Shown here in pieces: positions 1 through 13,150 of a stretch of 64,000 nucleotides of DNA. The DNA lies in contig OZ024808.1 in NCBI GenBank assembly GCA_964017045.1, forward strand, positions 16,243,784 to 16,307,783. Reading direction: 5' to 3'. Below the pieces are notes generated by a model that was given only the letters and a program-made list of their open reading frames with translations, was not told where the DNA came from and searched no databases. The translations under genes and the position numbers were made by a program. Numbering within the stretch: position 1 is the first letter of the stretch; every line of letters begins with the position of its first letter. The DNA comes from Omphiscola glabra (Eukaryota; Mollusca; Gastropoda; Lymnaeidae).

Positions 1-1
1 T

Positions 2-3000
2 ATTAAAGGAATGCCCAATGAACGGGTTGACGTGACTCACTCTTGTATTAAAGGAATGCCCAATGAACGGGTTGACGTGACTCACTCTTGTATTAAAGGA
101 ATGCCCAATGAACGGGTTGATGTGACTCAGTCTTGTATTAAAGGAATGCCCAATGAACGGGTTGACGTGACTCACTCTTGTATTAAAGGAATGCCGAATG
201 AACGGGTTGACGTGACTCAGTCTTGTATTAAAGGAATGCCCAATGAACGGGTTGACGTGACTCACTCTTGTATTAAAGGAATGCCCAATGAACGGGTTGA
301 CGTGACTCAGTCTTGTATTAAAGGAATGCCCAATGAACGGGTTGACGTGACTCACTCTTGTATTAAAGGAATGCCCAATGAACGGGTTGACGTGACTCAG
401 TCTTGTATTAAAGGAATGCCCAATGAACGGGTTGACGTGACTCAGTCTTGTATTAAAGGAATGCCCAATGAACGGGTTGACGTGACTCAGTCTTGTATTA
501 AAGGAATGCCCAATGAACGAGTTGACGTGACTCAGTCTTGTATTAAAGGAATGCCGAATGAACGGGTTGACGTGACACAGTCTTGTATTAAAGGAATGCC
601 CAATGAACGGGTTGATGTGACTCAGTCTTGTATTAAAGGAATGCCCAATGAACGGGTTGACGTGACTCACTCTTGTATTAAAGGAATGCCCAATGAACGG
701 GTTGACGTGACTCACTCTTGTATTAAAGGAATGCCCAATGAACGGGTTGATGTGACTCAGTCTTGTATTAAAGGAATGCCCAATGAACGGGTTGACGTGA
801 CTCACTCTTGTATTAAAGGAATGCCCAATGAACGGGTTGACGTGACTCAGTCTTGTATTAAAGGAATGCCCAATGAACGGGTTGACGTGACTCACTCTTG
901 TATTAAAGGAATGCCCAATGAACGGGTTGACGTGACTCACTCTTGTATTAAAGGAATGCCCAATGAACGGGTTGACGTGACTCACTCTTGTATTAAAGGA
1001 ATGCCCAATGAACGGGTTGACGTGACTCAGTCTTGTATTAAAGGAATGCCCAATGAACGGGTTGACGTGACTCAGTCTTGTATTAAAGGAATGCCCAATG
1101 AACGGGTTGACGTGACTCACTCTTGTATTAAAGGAATGCCCAATGAACGGGTTGACGTGACTCACTCTTGTATTAAAGGAATGCCCAATGAACGGGTCGA
1201 CGTGACTCACTCTTGTATTAAAGGAATGCCCAATGAACGGGTTGACGTGACTCACTCTTGTATTAAAGGAATGCCCAATGAACGGGTTGACGTGACTCAC
1301 TCTTGTATTAAAGGAATGCCGAATGAACGGGTTGACGTGACTCACTCTTGTATTAAAGGAATGCCCAATGAACGGGTTGACGTGACTCGCTCTTGTATTA
1401 AAGGAATGCCCAATGAACGGGTTGACGTGACTCACTCTTGTATTAAAGGAATGCCCAATGAACGGGTTGACGTGACTCACTCTTGTATTAAAGGAATGCC
1501 CAATGAACGGGTTGATGTGACCCAGTCTTGTATTAAAGGAATGCCCAATGAACGGGTTGACGTGACTCACTCTTGTATTAAAGGAATGCCCAATGAACGG
1601 GTTGACGTGACTCACTCTTGTATTAAAGGAATGCCCAATGAACGGGTTGACGTGACTCAGTCTTGTATTAAAGGAATGCCGAATGAACGGGTTGATGTGA
1701 CTCAGTCTTGTATTAAAGGAATGCCCAATGAACGGGTTGATGTGACTCAGTCTTGTATTAAAGGAATGCCGAATGAACGGGTTGACGTGACTCAGTCTTG
1801 TATTAAAGGAATGCCGAATGAACGGGTTGACGTGACCCAGTCTTGTATTAAGGGAATGCCCAATGAACGGGTTGACGTGACCCAGTCTTGTATTAAGGGA
1901 ATGCCCAATGAACGGGTTGACGTGACTCACCCTTGTATTAAAAGAATGCCGAATGAACGGGTTGACGTGACCCAGTCTTGTATTAAGGGAATGCCCAATG
2001 AACGGGTTGATGTGACTCAGTCTTGTATTAAAGGAATGCCGAATGAACGGGTTGACGTGACCCAGTCTTGTATTAAAGGAATGCCGAATGAACGGGTTGA
2101 TGTGACTCAGTCTTGTATTAAAGGAATGCCCAATGAACGGGTTGATGTGACTCACTCTTGTATTAAAGGAATGCCGAATGAACGGGTTGATGTGACTCAG
2201 TCTTGTATTAAAGGAATGCCGAATGAACGGGTTGATGTGACTCAGTCTTGTATTAAAGGAATGCTGAATGAACGGGTTGACGTGACCCAGTCTTGTATTA
2301 AAGGAATGCCGAACGAACGGGTTGATGTGACTCAGTCTTGTATTAAAGGAATGCCCAATGAACGGGTTGACGTGACTCAGTCTTGTATTAAAGGAATGCC
2401 CAATGAACGGGTTGACGTGACTCAGTCTTGTATTAAAGGAATGCCGAATGAACGGGTTGACGTGACTCAGTCTTGTATTAAAGGAATGCCGAATGAACGG
2501 GTTGACGTGACCCAGTCTTGTATTAAGGGAATGCCCAATGAACGGGTTGACGTGACCCAGTCTTGTATTAAGGGAATGCCCAATGAACGAGTTGACGTGA
2601 CCCAGTCTTGTATTAAGGGAATGCCCAATGAACGGGTTGACGTGACCCAGTCTTGTATTAAGGGAATGCCCAATGAACGGGTTGACGTGACCCAGTCTTG
2701 TATTAAGGGAATGCCCAATGAACGGGTTGACGTGACCCAGTCTTGTATTAAAGGAATGCCCAATGAACGGGTTGACGTGACACAGTCTTGTATTAAAGGA
2801 ATGCCCAATGAACGGGTTGACGTGACACAGTCTTGTATTAAAGGAATGCCGAATGAACGGGTTGACGTGACACAGTCTTGTATTAAAGGAATACCCAATG
2901 AACGGGTTGATGTGACACAGTCTTGTATTAAAGGAATGCCCAATGAACGGGTTGATGTGACTCAGTCTTGTATTAAAGGAATGCCCAATGAACGGGTTGA

Positions 3001-3385
3001 TGTGACTCAGTCTTGTATTAAAGGAATGCCCAATGAACGGGTTGACGTGACACAGTCTTGTATTAAAGGAATGCCCAATGAACGGGTTGACGTGACACAG
3101 TCTTGTATTAAAGGAATGCCCAATGAACGGGTTGATGTGACTCAGTCTTGTATTAAAGGAATGCCCAATGAACGGGTTGACGTGACTCAGTCTTGTATTA
3201 AAGTAATGCCCAATGAACGGGTTGATGTGACTCAGTCTTGTATTAAAGGAATGCCCAATGAACGGGTTGATGTGACCCAGTCTTGTATTAAAGGAATGCC
3301 CAATGAACGAGTTGACGTGACACAGTCTTGTATTAAAGGAATGCCCAATGAACGGGTTGATGTGACTCAGTCTTGTATTAAATGA
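2..3385 (+). CDS. Open 15-residue repeat frame in the satellite (doubtful coding)
   Basis: In this frame each unit reads GMPNERVDVTHSCIK. About 75 consecutive units are open from the window start to a TGA at 3,383-3,385. The frame probably continues upstream, so the left end is partial. The frequent substitutions are nearly all synonymous (Pro, Arg, Asp, Thr and Lys third positions); the exception is His/Gln. That is what a translated repeat under constraint would show. Against coding, later units carry stops of three kinds (GGA to TGA, TGT to TGA, GAA to TAA) and a frameshift. There is no signal peptide, membrane segment or recognised domain. I do not recognise the repeat. It may be the tail of a real repetitive gene, or a satellite derived from one. 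Confidence 0.15.
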   Translation: MKGMPNERVDVTHSCIKGMPNERVDVTHSCIKGMPNERVDVTQSCIKGMPNERVDVTHSCIKGMPNERVDVTQSCIKGMPNERVDVTHSCIKGMPNERVDVTQSCIKGMPNERVDVTHSCIKGMPNERVDVTQSCIKGMPNERVDVTQSCIKGMPNERVDVTQSCIKGMPNERVDVTQSCIKGMPNERVDVTQSCIKGMPNERVDVTQSCIKGMPNERVDVTHSCIKGMPNERVDVTHSCIKGMPNERVDVTQSCIKGMPNERVDVTHSCIKGMPNERVDVTQSCIKGMPNERVDVTHSCIKGMPNERVDVTHSCIKGMPNERVDVTHSCIKGMPNERVDVTQSCIKGMPNERVDVTQSCIKGMPNERVDVTHSCIKGMPNERVDVTHSCIKGMPNERVDVTHSCIKGMPNERVDVTHSCIKGMPNERVDVTHSCIKGMPNERVDVTHSCIKGMPNERVDVTRSCIKGMPNERVDVTHSCIKGMPNERVDVTHSCIKGMPNERVDVTQSCIKGMPNERVDVTHSCIKGMPNERVDVTHSCIKGMPNERVDVTQSCIKGMPNERVDVTQSCIKGMPNERVDVTQSCIKGMPNERVDVTQSCIKGMPNERVDVTQSCIKGMPNERVDVTQSCIKGMPNERVDVTHPCIKRMPNERVDVTQSCIKGMPNERVDVTQSCIKGMPNERVDVTQSCIKGMPNERVDVTQSCIKGMPNERVDVTHSCIKGMPNERVDVTQSCIKGMPNERVDVTQSCIKGMLNERVDVTQSCIKGMPNERVDVTQSCIKGMPNERVDVTQSCIKGMPNERVDVTQSCIKGMPNERVDVTQSCIKGMPNERVDVTQSCIKGMPNERVDVTQSCIKGMPNERVDVTQSCIKGMPNERVDVTQSCIKGMPNERVDVTQSCIKGMPNERVDVTQSCIKGMPNERVDVTQSCIKGMPNERVDVTQSCIKGMPNERVDVTQSCIKGIPNERVDVTQSCIKGMPNERVDVTQSCIKGMPNERVDVTQSCIKGMPNERVDVTQSCIKGMPNERVDVTQSCIKGMPNERVDVTQSCIKGMPNERVDVTQSCIKVMPNERVDVTQSCIKGMPNERVDVTQSCIKGMPNERVDVTQSCIKGMPNERVDVTQSCIK

Positions 3386-6300
3386 ATGCCCAATGAACGG
3401 GTTGATGTGACCCAGTCTTGTATTAAAGGAATGCCCAATGAACGAGTTGACGTGACACAGTCTTGTATTAAAGGAATGCCGAATGAACGGGTTGATGTGA
3501 CTCAGTCTTGTATTAAATGAATGCCCAATGAACGGGTTGATGTGACTCAGTCTTGTATTAAAGGAATGCCCAATGAACGGGTTGATGTGACTCAGTCTTG
3601 TATTAAATGAATGCCCAATGAACGGGTTGATGTGACCCAGTCTTGTATTAAAGGAATGCCCAATGAACGGGTTGATGTGACTCAGTCTTGTATTAAAGGA
3701 ATGCCGAATGAACGGGTTGATGTGACTCAGTCTTGTATTAAAGGAATGCCCAATGAACGGGTTGATGTGACCCAGTCTTGTATTAAAGGAATGCCCAATG
3801 AACGGGTTGATGTGACTCAGTCTTGTATTAAAGGAATGCCGAATGAACGGGTTGATGTGACTCACTCTTGTATTAAAGGAATGCCGAATGAACGGGTTGA
3901 TGTGACTCAGTCTTGTATTAAAGGAATGCCGAATGAACGGGTTGATGTGACCCAGTCTTGTATTAAAGGAATGCCGAATGAACGGGTTGATGTGACTCAG
4001 TCTTGTATTAAATGAATGCCCAATGAACGGGTTGATGTGACTCAGTCTTGTATTAAAGGAATGCCCAATGAACGGGTTGATGTGACTCAGTCTTGTATTA
4101 AATGAATGCCCAATGAACGGGTTGATGTGACCCAGTCTTGTATTAAAGGAATGCCCAATGAACGGGTTGATGTGACTCAGTCTTGTATTAAAGGAATGCC
4201 GAATGAACGGGTTGATGTGACTCAGTCTTGTATTAAAGGAATGCCCAATGAACGGGTTGATGTGACCCAGTCTTGTATTAAAGGAATGCCCAATGAACGG
4301 GTTGATGTGACTCAGTCTTGTATTAAAGGAATGCCGAATGAACGGGTTGATGTGACTCACTCTTGTATTAAAGGAATGCCGAATGAACGGGTTGATGTGA
4401 CTCAGTCTTGTATTAAAGGAATGCCGAGTGAACGGGTTGATGTGACCCAGTCTTGTATTAAAGGAATGCCCAATGAACGGGTTGATGTGACTCACTCTTG
4501 TATTAAAGGAATGCCCAATGAACGGGTTGATGTGACCCAGTCTTGTATTAAAGGAATGCCCAATGAACGGGTTGATGTGACTCAGTCTTGTATTAAAGGA
4601 ATGCCCAATGAACGGGTTGATGTGACTCAGTCTTGTATTAAAGGAATGCCCAATGAACGGGTTGATGTGACCCAGTCTTGTATTAAAGGAATGCCCAATG
4701 AACGGGTTGATGTGACTCAGTCTTGTATTAAAGGAATGCCCAATGAACGGGTTGATGTGACTCAGTCTTGTATTAAAGGAAACCCCAATGAACGGGTTGA
4801 TGTGACCCAGTCTTGTATTAAAGGAATGCCCAATGAACGGGTTGATGTGACCCAGTCTTGTATTAAAGGAATGCCCAATGAACGGGTTGATGTGACTCAG
4901 TCTTGTATTAAAGGAATGCCGAATGAACGGGTTGATGTGACTCACTCTTGTATTAAAGGAATGCTGAATGAACGGGTTGACGTGACCCAGTCTTGTATTA
5001 AAGGAATGCCGAACGAACGGGTTGATGTGACTCAGTCTTGTATTAAAGGAATGCCCAATGAACGGGTTGATGTGACTCAGTCTTGTATTAAAGGAATGCC
5101 GAATGAACGGGTTGATGTGACTCAGTCTTGTATTAAAGGAATGCCGAATGAACGGGTTGATGTGACTCAGTCTTGTATTAAAGGAATGCCGAATGAACGG
5201 GTTGATGTGACTCAGTCTTGTATTAAAGGAATGCCGAGTGAACGGGTTGATGTGACTCAGTCTTGTATTAAAGGAATGCCCAATGAACGAGTTGATGTGA
5301 CTCAGTCTTGTATTAAAGGAATGCCCAATGAACGAGTTGATGTGACTCAGTCTTGTATTAAAGGAATGCCGAATGAACGGGTTGATGTGACTCAGTCTTG
5401 TATTAAATGAATGCCCAATGAACGAGTTGATGTGACTCAGTCTTGTATTAAAGGAATGCCCAATGAACGAGTTGATGTGACTCAGTCTTGTATTAAAGGA
5501 ATGCCGAATGAACGGGTTGATGTGACTCAGTCTTGAATTAAAGGAATGCCGAATGAACGGGTTGATGTGACTCAGTCTTGTATTAAAGGAATGCCGAATG
5601 AACGGGTTGATGTGACTCAGTCTTGTATTAAAGGAATGCCCAATGAACGGGTTGATGTGACTCAGTCTTGTATTAAAGGAATGACCAATGAACGAGTTGA
5701 CGTGACTCACTCTTGTATTAAAGGAATGCCGAATAAACGGGTTGATGTGACTCAGTCTTGTATTAAAGGAATGCCCAATGAACGAGTTGATGTGACCCAG
5801 TCTTGTATTAAAGGAATGCCCAATGAACGAGTTGACGTGACTCACTCTTGTATTAAAGGAATGCCGAATGAACGGGTTGATGTGACTCAGTCTTGTATTA
5901 AAGGAATGCCGAATGAACGGGTTGATGTGACTCAGTCTTGTATTAAAGGAATGCCCAATGAACGAGTTGAAGTGACTCACTCTTGTATTAAAGGAATGCC
6001 GAATGAACGGGTTGATGTGACTCAGTCTTGTATTAAAGGAATGCCCAATGAACGAGTTGACGTGACTCAGTCTTGTATTAAAGGAATGCCCAATGAACGG
6101 GTTGACGTGACTCACTCTTGTATTAAAGGAATGCCCAATGAACGAGTTGACGTGACTCAGTCTTGTATTAAAGGAATGCCCAATGAACGGGTTGATGTGA
6201 CTCAGTCTTGTATTAAAGGAATGCCCAATGAACGAGTTGATGTGACTCACTCTTGTATTAAAGGAATGCCCAATGAACTAGTTGATGTGACTCACTCTTG

Positions 6301-7966
6301 TATTAAAGGAATGCCCAATGAACGAGTTGATGTGACTCAGTCTTGTATTAAAGGAATGCCCAATGAACGAGTTGATGTGACTCACTCTTGTATTAAAGGA
6401 ATGCCCAATGAACTAGTTGATGTGACTCACTCTTGTATTAAAGGAATGCCCAATGAACGAGTTGATGTGACTCAGTCTTGTATTAAAGGAATGCCCAATG
6501 AACGAGTTGACGTGACTCACTCTTGTATTAAAGGAATGCCCAATGAACGAGTTGATGTGACTCAGTCTTGTATTAAAGGAATGCCCAATGAACGAGTTGA
6601 CGTGACTCACTCTTGTATTAAAGGAATGCCGAATGAACGAGTTGACGTGACACAGTCTTGTATTAAAGGAATGCCCAATGAACGGGTTGACGTGACCCAG
6701 TCTTGTATTAAAGGAATGCCCAATGAACGAGTTGACGTGACTCACTCTTGTATTAAAGGAATGCCGAATGAACGGGTTGATGTGACTCACTCTTGTATTA
6801 AAGGAATGCCGAATGAATGGGTTGACGTGACTCAGTCTTGTATTAAAGGAATGCCGAATTAACGGTTTGATGTGACTCACTCTTGTATTAAAGGAATGCC
6901 GAATGAACGGGTTGACGTGACTCAGTCTTGTATAAAAGGAATGCCGAATGAACGGGTTGATGTGACTCACTCTTGTATTAAAGGAATGCCGAATGAACGG
7001 GTTGATGTGACTCAGTCTTGTATTAAAGGAGTGCCGAATGAACGGGTTGATGTGACCCAGTCTTGTATTAAAGGAATGCCGAATGAACGGGTTGACGTGA
7101 CTCACTCTTGTATTAAAGGAATGCCGAATGAACGGGTTTGACGTGACTCACTTTTGTATTAAAGGAATGCCGAATGAACGGGTTGATGTGACTCAGTCTT
7201 GTATTAAAGGAATGCCCAATGAACGGGTTGACGTGACTCACTCTTGTATTAAAGGAATGCCGAATGAACGGGTTGATGTGACTCAGTCTTGTATTAAAGG
7301 AATGCCCAATGAACGAGTTGACGTGACTCACTCTTGTATTAAAGGAATGCCCAATGAACGAGTTGACATGACTCAGTCTTGTATTAAAGGAATGCCCAAT
7401 GAACGGGTTGATGTGACTCACTCTTGTATTAAAGGAATGCCCAATGAACGAGTTGACGTGACTCAGTCTTGTATTAAAGGAATGCCCAATGAACGGGTTG
7501 ACGTGACTCAGTCTTGTATTAAAGGAATGCCCAATGAACGGGTTGACGTGACTCAGTCTTGTATTAAAGGAATGCCCAATGAACGAGTTGACGTGACTCA
7601 GTCTTGTATTAAAGGAATGCCGAATGAACGGGTTGACGTGACACAGTCTTGTATTAAAGGAATGCCCAATGAACGGGTTGATGTGACTCAGTCTTGTATT
7701 AAAGGAATGCCGAATGAACGGGTTGACGTGACTCAGTCTTGTATTAAAGGAATGCCCAATGAACGGGTTGACGTGACTCAGTCTTGTATTAAAGGAATGC
7801 CCAATGAACGGGTTGACGTGACTCAGTCTTGTATTAAAGGAATGCCCAATGAACGAGTTGACGTGACTCAGTCTTGTATTAAAGGAATGCCGAATGAACG
7901 GGTTGACGTGACACAGTCTTGTATTAAAGGAATGCCCAATGAACGGGTTGATGTGACTCAGTCTTG

Positions 7967-10900
7967 TATTAAAGGAATGCCCAATGAACGGGTTGACGTG
8001 ACTCACTCTTGTATTAAAGGAATGCCCAATGAACGGGTTGACGTGACTCACTCTTGTATTAAAGGAATGCCCAATGAACGGGTTGATGTGACTCAGTCTT
8101 GTATTAAAGGAATGCCCAATGAACGGGTTGACGTGACTCACTCTTGTATTAAAGGAATGCCGAATGAACGGGTTGACGTGACTCAGTCTTGTATTAAAGG
8201 AATGCCCAATGAACGGGTTGACGTGACTCACTCTTGTATTAAAGGAATGCCCAATGAACGGGTTGACGTGACTCAGTCTTGTATTAAAGGAATGCCCAAT
8301 GAACGGGTTGACGTGACTCACTCTTGTATTAAAGGAATGCCCAATGAACGGGTTGACGTGACTCAGTCTTGTATTAAAGGAATGCCCAATGAACGGGTTG
8401 ACGTGACTCAGTCTTGTATTAAAGGAATGCCCAATGAACGGGTTGACGTGACTCAGTCTTGTATTAAAGGAATGCCCAATGAACGAGTTGACGTGACTCA
8501 GTCTTGTATTAAAGGAATGCCGAATGAACGGGTTGACGTGACACAGTCTTGTATTAAAGGAATGCCCAATGAACGGGTTGATGTGACTCAGTCTTGTATT
8601 AAAGGAATGCCCAATGAACGGGTTGACGTGACTCACTCTTGTATTAAAGGAATGCCCAATGAACGGGTTGACGTGACTCACTCTTGTATTAAAGGAATGC
8701 CCAATGAACGGGTTGATGTGACTCAGTCTTGTATTAAAGGAATGCCCAATGAACGGGTTGACGTGACTCACTCTTGTATTAAAGGAATGCCCAATGAACG
8801 GGTTGACGTGACTCAGTCTTGTATTAAAGGAATGCCCAATGAACGGGTTGACGTGACTCACTCTTGTATTAAAGGAATGCCCAATGAACGGGTTGACGTG
8901 ACTCACTCTTGTATTAAAGGAATGCCCAATGAACGGGTTGACGTGACTCACTCTTGTATTAAAGGAATGCCCAATGAACGGGTTGACGTGACTCAGTCTT
9001 GTATTAAAGGAATGCCCAATGAACGGGTTGACGTGACTCAGTCTTGTATTAAAGGAATGCCCAATGAACGGGTTGACGTGACTCACTCTTGTATTAAAGG
9101 AATGCCCAATGAACGGGTTGACGTGACTCACTCTTGTATTAAAGGAATGCCCAATGAACGGGTCGACGTGACTCACTCTTGTATTAAAGGAATGCCCAAT
9201 GAACGGGTTGACGTGACTCACTCTTGTATTAAAGGAATGCCCAATGAACGGGTTGACGTGACTCACTCTTGTATTAAAGGAATGCCGAATGAACGGGTTG
9301 ACGTGACTCACTCTTGTATTAAAGGAATGCCCAATGAACGGGTTGACGTGACTCGCTCTTGTATTAAAGGAATGCCCAATGAACGGGTTGACGTGACTCA
9401 CTCTTGTATTAAAGGAATGCCCAATGAACGGGTTGACGTGACTCACTCTTGTATTAAAGGAATGCCCAATGAACGGGTTGATGTGACCCAGTCTTGTATT
9501 AAAGGAATGCCCAATGAACGGGTTGACGTGACTCACTCTTGTATTAAAGGAATGCCCAATGAACGGGTTGACGTGACTCACTCTTGTATTAAAGGAATGC
9601 CCAATGAACGGGTTGACGTGACTCAGTCTTGTATTAAAGGAATGCCGAATGAACGGGTTGATGTGACTCAGTCTTGTATTAAAGGAATGCCCAATGAACG
9701 GGTTGATGTGACTCAGTCTTGTATTAAAGGAATGCCGAATGAACGGGTTGACGTGACTCAGTCTTGTATTAAAGGAATGCCGAATGAACGGGTTGACGTG
9801 ACCCAGTCTTGTATTAAATGAATGCCCAATGAACGGGTTGACGTGACCCAGTCTTGTATTAAGGGAATGCCCAATGAACGGGTTGACGTGACTCACCCTT
9901 GTATTAAAAGAATGCCGAATGAACGGGTTGACGTGACCCAGTCTTGTATTAAGGGAATGCCCAATGAACGGGTTGATGTGACTCAGTCTTGTATTAAAGG
10001 AATGCCGAATGAACGGGTTGACGTGACCCAGTCTTGTATTAAAGGAATGCCGAATGAACGGGTTGATGTGACTCAGTCTTGTATTAAAGGAATGCCCAAT
10101 GAACGGGTTGATGTGACTCACTCTTGTATTAAAGGAATGCCGAATGAACGGGTTGATGTGACTCAGTCTTGTATTAAAGGAATGCCGAATGAACGGGTTG
10201 ATGTGACTCAGTCTTGTATTAAAGGAATGCTGAATGAACGGGTTGACGTGACCCAGTCTTGTATTAAAGGAATGCCGAACGAACGGGTTGATGTGACTCA
10301 GTCTTGTATTAAAGGAATGCCCAATGAACGGGTTGACGTGACTCAGTCTTGTATTAAAGGAATGCCCAATGAACGGGTTGACGTGACTCAGTCTTGTATT
10401 AAAGGAATGCCGAATGAACGGGTTGACGTGACTCAGTCTTGTATTAAAGGAATGCCGAATGAACGGGTTGACGTGACCCAGTCTTGTATTAAGGGAATGC
10501 CCAATGAACGGGTTGACGTGACCCAGTCTTGTATTAAGGGAATGCCCAATGAACGGGTTGACGTGACCCAGTCTTGTATTAAGGGAATGCCCAATGAACG
10601 GGTTGACGTGACCCAGTCTTGTATTAAGGGAATGCCCAATGAACGGGTTGACGTGACCCAGTCTTGTATTAAGGGAATGCCCAATGAACGGGTTGACGTG
10701 ACCCAGTCTTGTATTAAAGGAATGCCCAATGAACGGGTTGACGTGACACAGTCTTGTATTAAAGGAATGCCCAATGAACGGGTTGACGTGACACAGTCTT
10801 GTATTAAAGGAATGCCGAATGAACGGGTTGACGTGACACAGTCTTGTATTAAAGGAATACCCAATGAACGGGTTGATGTGACACAGTCTTGTATTAAAGG

Positions 10901-12926
10901 AATGCCCAATGAACGGGTTGATGTGACTCAGTCTTGTATTAAAGGAATGCCCAATGAACGGGTTGATGTGACTCAGTCTTGTATTAAAGGAATGCCCAAT
11001 GAACGGGTTGACGTGACACAGTCTTGTATTAAAGGAATGCCCAATGAACGGGTTGACGTGACACAGTCTTGTATTAAAGGAATGCCCAATGAACGGGTTG
11101 ATGTGACTCAGTCTTGTATTAAAGGAATGCCCAATGAACGGGTTGACGTGACTCAGTCTTGTATTAAAGTAATGCCCAATGAACGGGTTGATGTGACTCA
11201 GTCTTGTATTAAAGGAATGCCCAATGAACGGGTTGATGTGACCCAGTCTTGTATTAAAGGAATGCCCAATGAACGAGTTGACGTGACACAGTCTTGTATT
11301 AAAGGAATGCCCAATGAACGGGTTGATGTGACTCAGTCTTGTATTAAATGAATGCCCAATGAACGGGTTGATGTGACCCAGTCTTGTATTAAAGGAATGC
11401 CCAATGAACGAGTTGACGTGACACAGTCTTGTATTAAAGGAATGCCGAATGAACGGGTTGATGTGACTCAGTCTTGTATTAAATGAATGCCCAATGAACG
11501 GGTTGATGTGACTCAGTCTTGTATTAAAGGAATGCCCAATGAACGGGTTGATGTGACTCAGTCTTGTATTAAATGAATGCCCAATGAACGGGTTGATGTG
11601 ACCCAGTCTTGTATTAAAGGAATGCCCAATGAACGGGTTGATGTGACTCAGTCTTGTATTAAAGGAATGCCGAATGAACGGGTTGATGTGACTCAGTCTT
11701 GTATTAAAGGAATGCCCAATGAACGGGTTGATGTGACCCAGTCTTGTATTAAAGGAATGCCCAATGAACGGGTTGATGTGACTCAGTCTTGTATTAAAGG
11801 AATGCCGAATGAACGGGTTGATGTGACTCACTCTTGTATTAAAGGAATGCCGAATGAACGGGTTGATGTGACTCAGTCTTGTATTAAAGGAATGCCGAAT
11901 GAACGGGTTGATGTGACCCAGTCTTGTATTAAAGGAATGCCGAATGAACGGGTTGATGTGACTCAGTCTTGTATTAAATGAATGCCCAATGAACGGGTTG
12001 ATGTGACTCAGTCTTGTATTAAAGGAATGCCCAATGAACGGGTTGATGTGACTCAGTCTTGTATTAAATGAATGCCCAATGAACGGGTTGATGTGACCCA
12101 GTCTTGTATTAAAGGAATGCCCAATGAACGGGTTGATGTGACTCAGTCTTGTATTAAAGGAATGCCGAATGAACGGGTTGATGTGACTCAGTCTTGTATT
12201 AAAGGAATGCCCAATGAACGGGTTGATGTGACCCAGTCTTGTATTAAAGGAATGCCCAATGAACGGGTTGATGTGACTCAGTCTTGTATTAAAGGAATGC
12301 CGAATGAACGGGTTGATGTGACTCACTCTTGTATTAAAGGAATGCCGAATGAACGGGTTGATGTGACTCAGTCTTGTATTAAAGGAATGCCGAGTGAACG
12401 GGTTGATGTGACCCAGTCTTGTATTAAAGGAATGCCCAATGAACGGGTTGATGTGACTCACTCTTGTATTAAAGGAATGCCCAATGAACGGGTTGATGTG
12501 ACCCAGTCTTGTATTAAAGGAATGCCCAATGAACGGGTTGATGTGACTCAGTCTTGTATTAAAGGAATGCCCAATGAACGGGTTGATGTGACTCAGTCTT
12601 GTATTAAAGGAATGCCCAATGAACGGGTTGATGTGACCCAGTCTTGTATTAAAGGAATGCCCAATGAACGGGTTGATGTGACTCAGTCTTGTATTAAAGG
12701 AATGCCCAATGAACGGGTTGATGTGACTCAGTCTTGTATTAAAGGAAACCCCAATGAACGGGTTGATGTGACCCAGTCTTGTATTAAAGGAATGCCCAAT
12801 GAACGGGTTGATGTGACCCAGTCTTGTATTAAAGGAATGCCCAATGAACGGGTTGATGTGACTCAGTCTTGTATTAAAGGAATGCCGAATGAACGGGTTG
12901 ATGTGACTCACTCTTGTATTAAAGGA
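7967..12926 (+). repeat. Duplication block A, second copy
   Basis: This stretch repeats 1-4,960 at an offset of 7,966 bp (177 units plus the 1-bp insertion). The order of unit variants matches, including the unit pair at 9,892/1,926 with CACCCT and the rare AACCCC unit at 12,747/4,781. Differences include a TGA at 9,819-9,821 where copy one has GGA. The match ends where copy one reads ATGCTG (about 4,964) and copy two ATGCCG. Confidence 0.85.
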
Positions 12927-13150
12927 ATGCCGAATGAACGGGTTGATGTGACTCAGTCTTGTATTAAAGGAATGCCGAATGAACGGGTTGATGTGACCCA
13001 GTCTTGTATTAAAGGAATGCCCAATGAACGGGTTGATGTGACTCAGTCTTGTATTAAATGAATGCCCAATGAACGGGTTGATGTGACTCAGTCTTGTATT
13101 AAAGGAATGCCCAATGAACGGGTTGATGTGACTCAGTCTTGTATTAAATG
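11850..13150 (+). repeat. 1,080-bp (24-unit) internal duplication
   Basis: The variant order around 12,072 recurs around 13,152, including the TGA-ATG junction units at 12,069 and 13,149. This repeats a 24-unit block inside the second copy of block A. The edges are approximate. Confidence 0.6.

Noticed and set aside
2467..2943. Minus-strand frame of GIPLIQD-type repeats (and its copy at 10,433-10,909)
   Set aside because: It is a third reading frame of the same satellite, open only where AAG replaces AAA locally.
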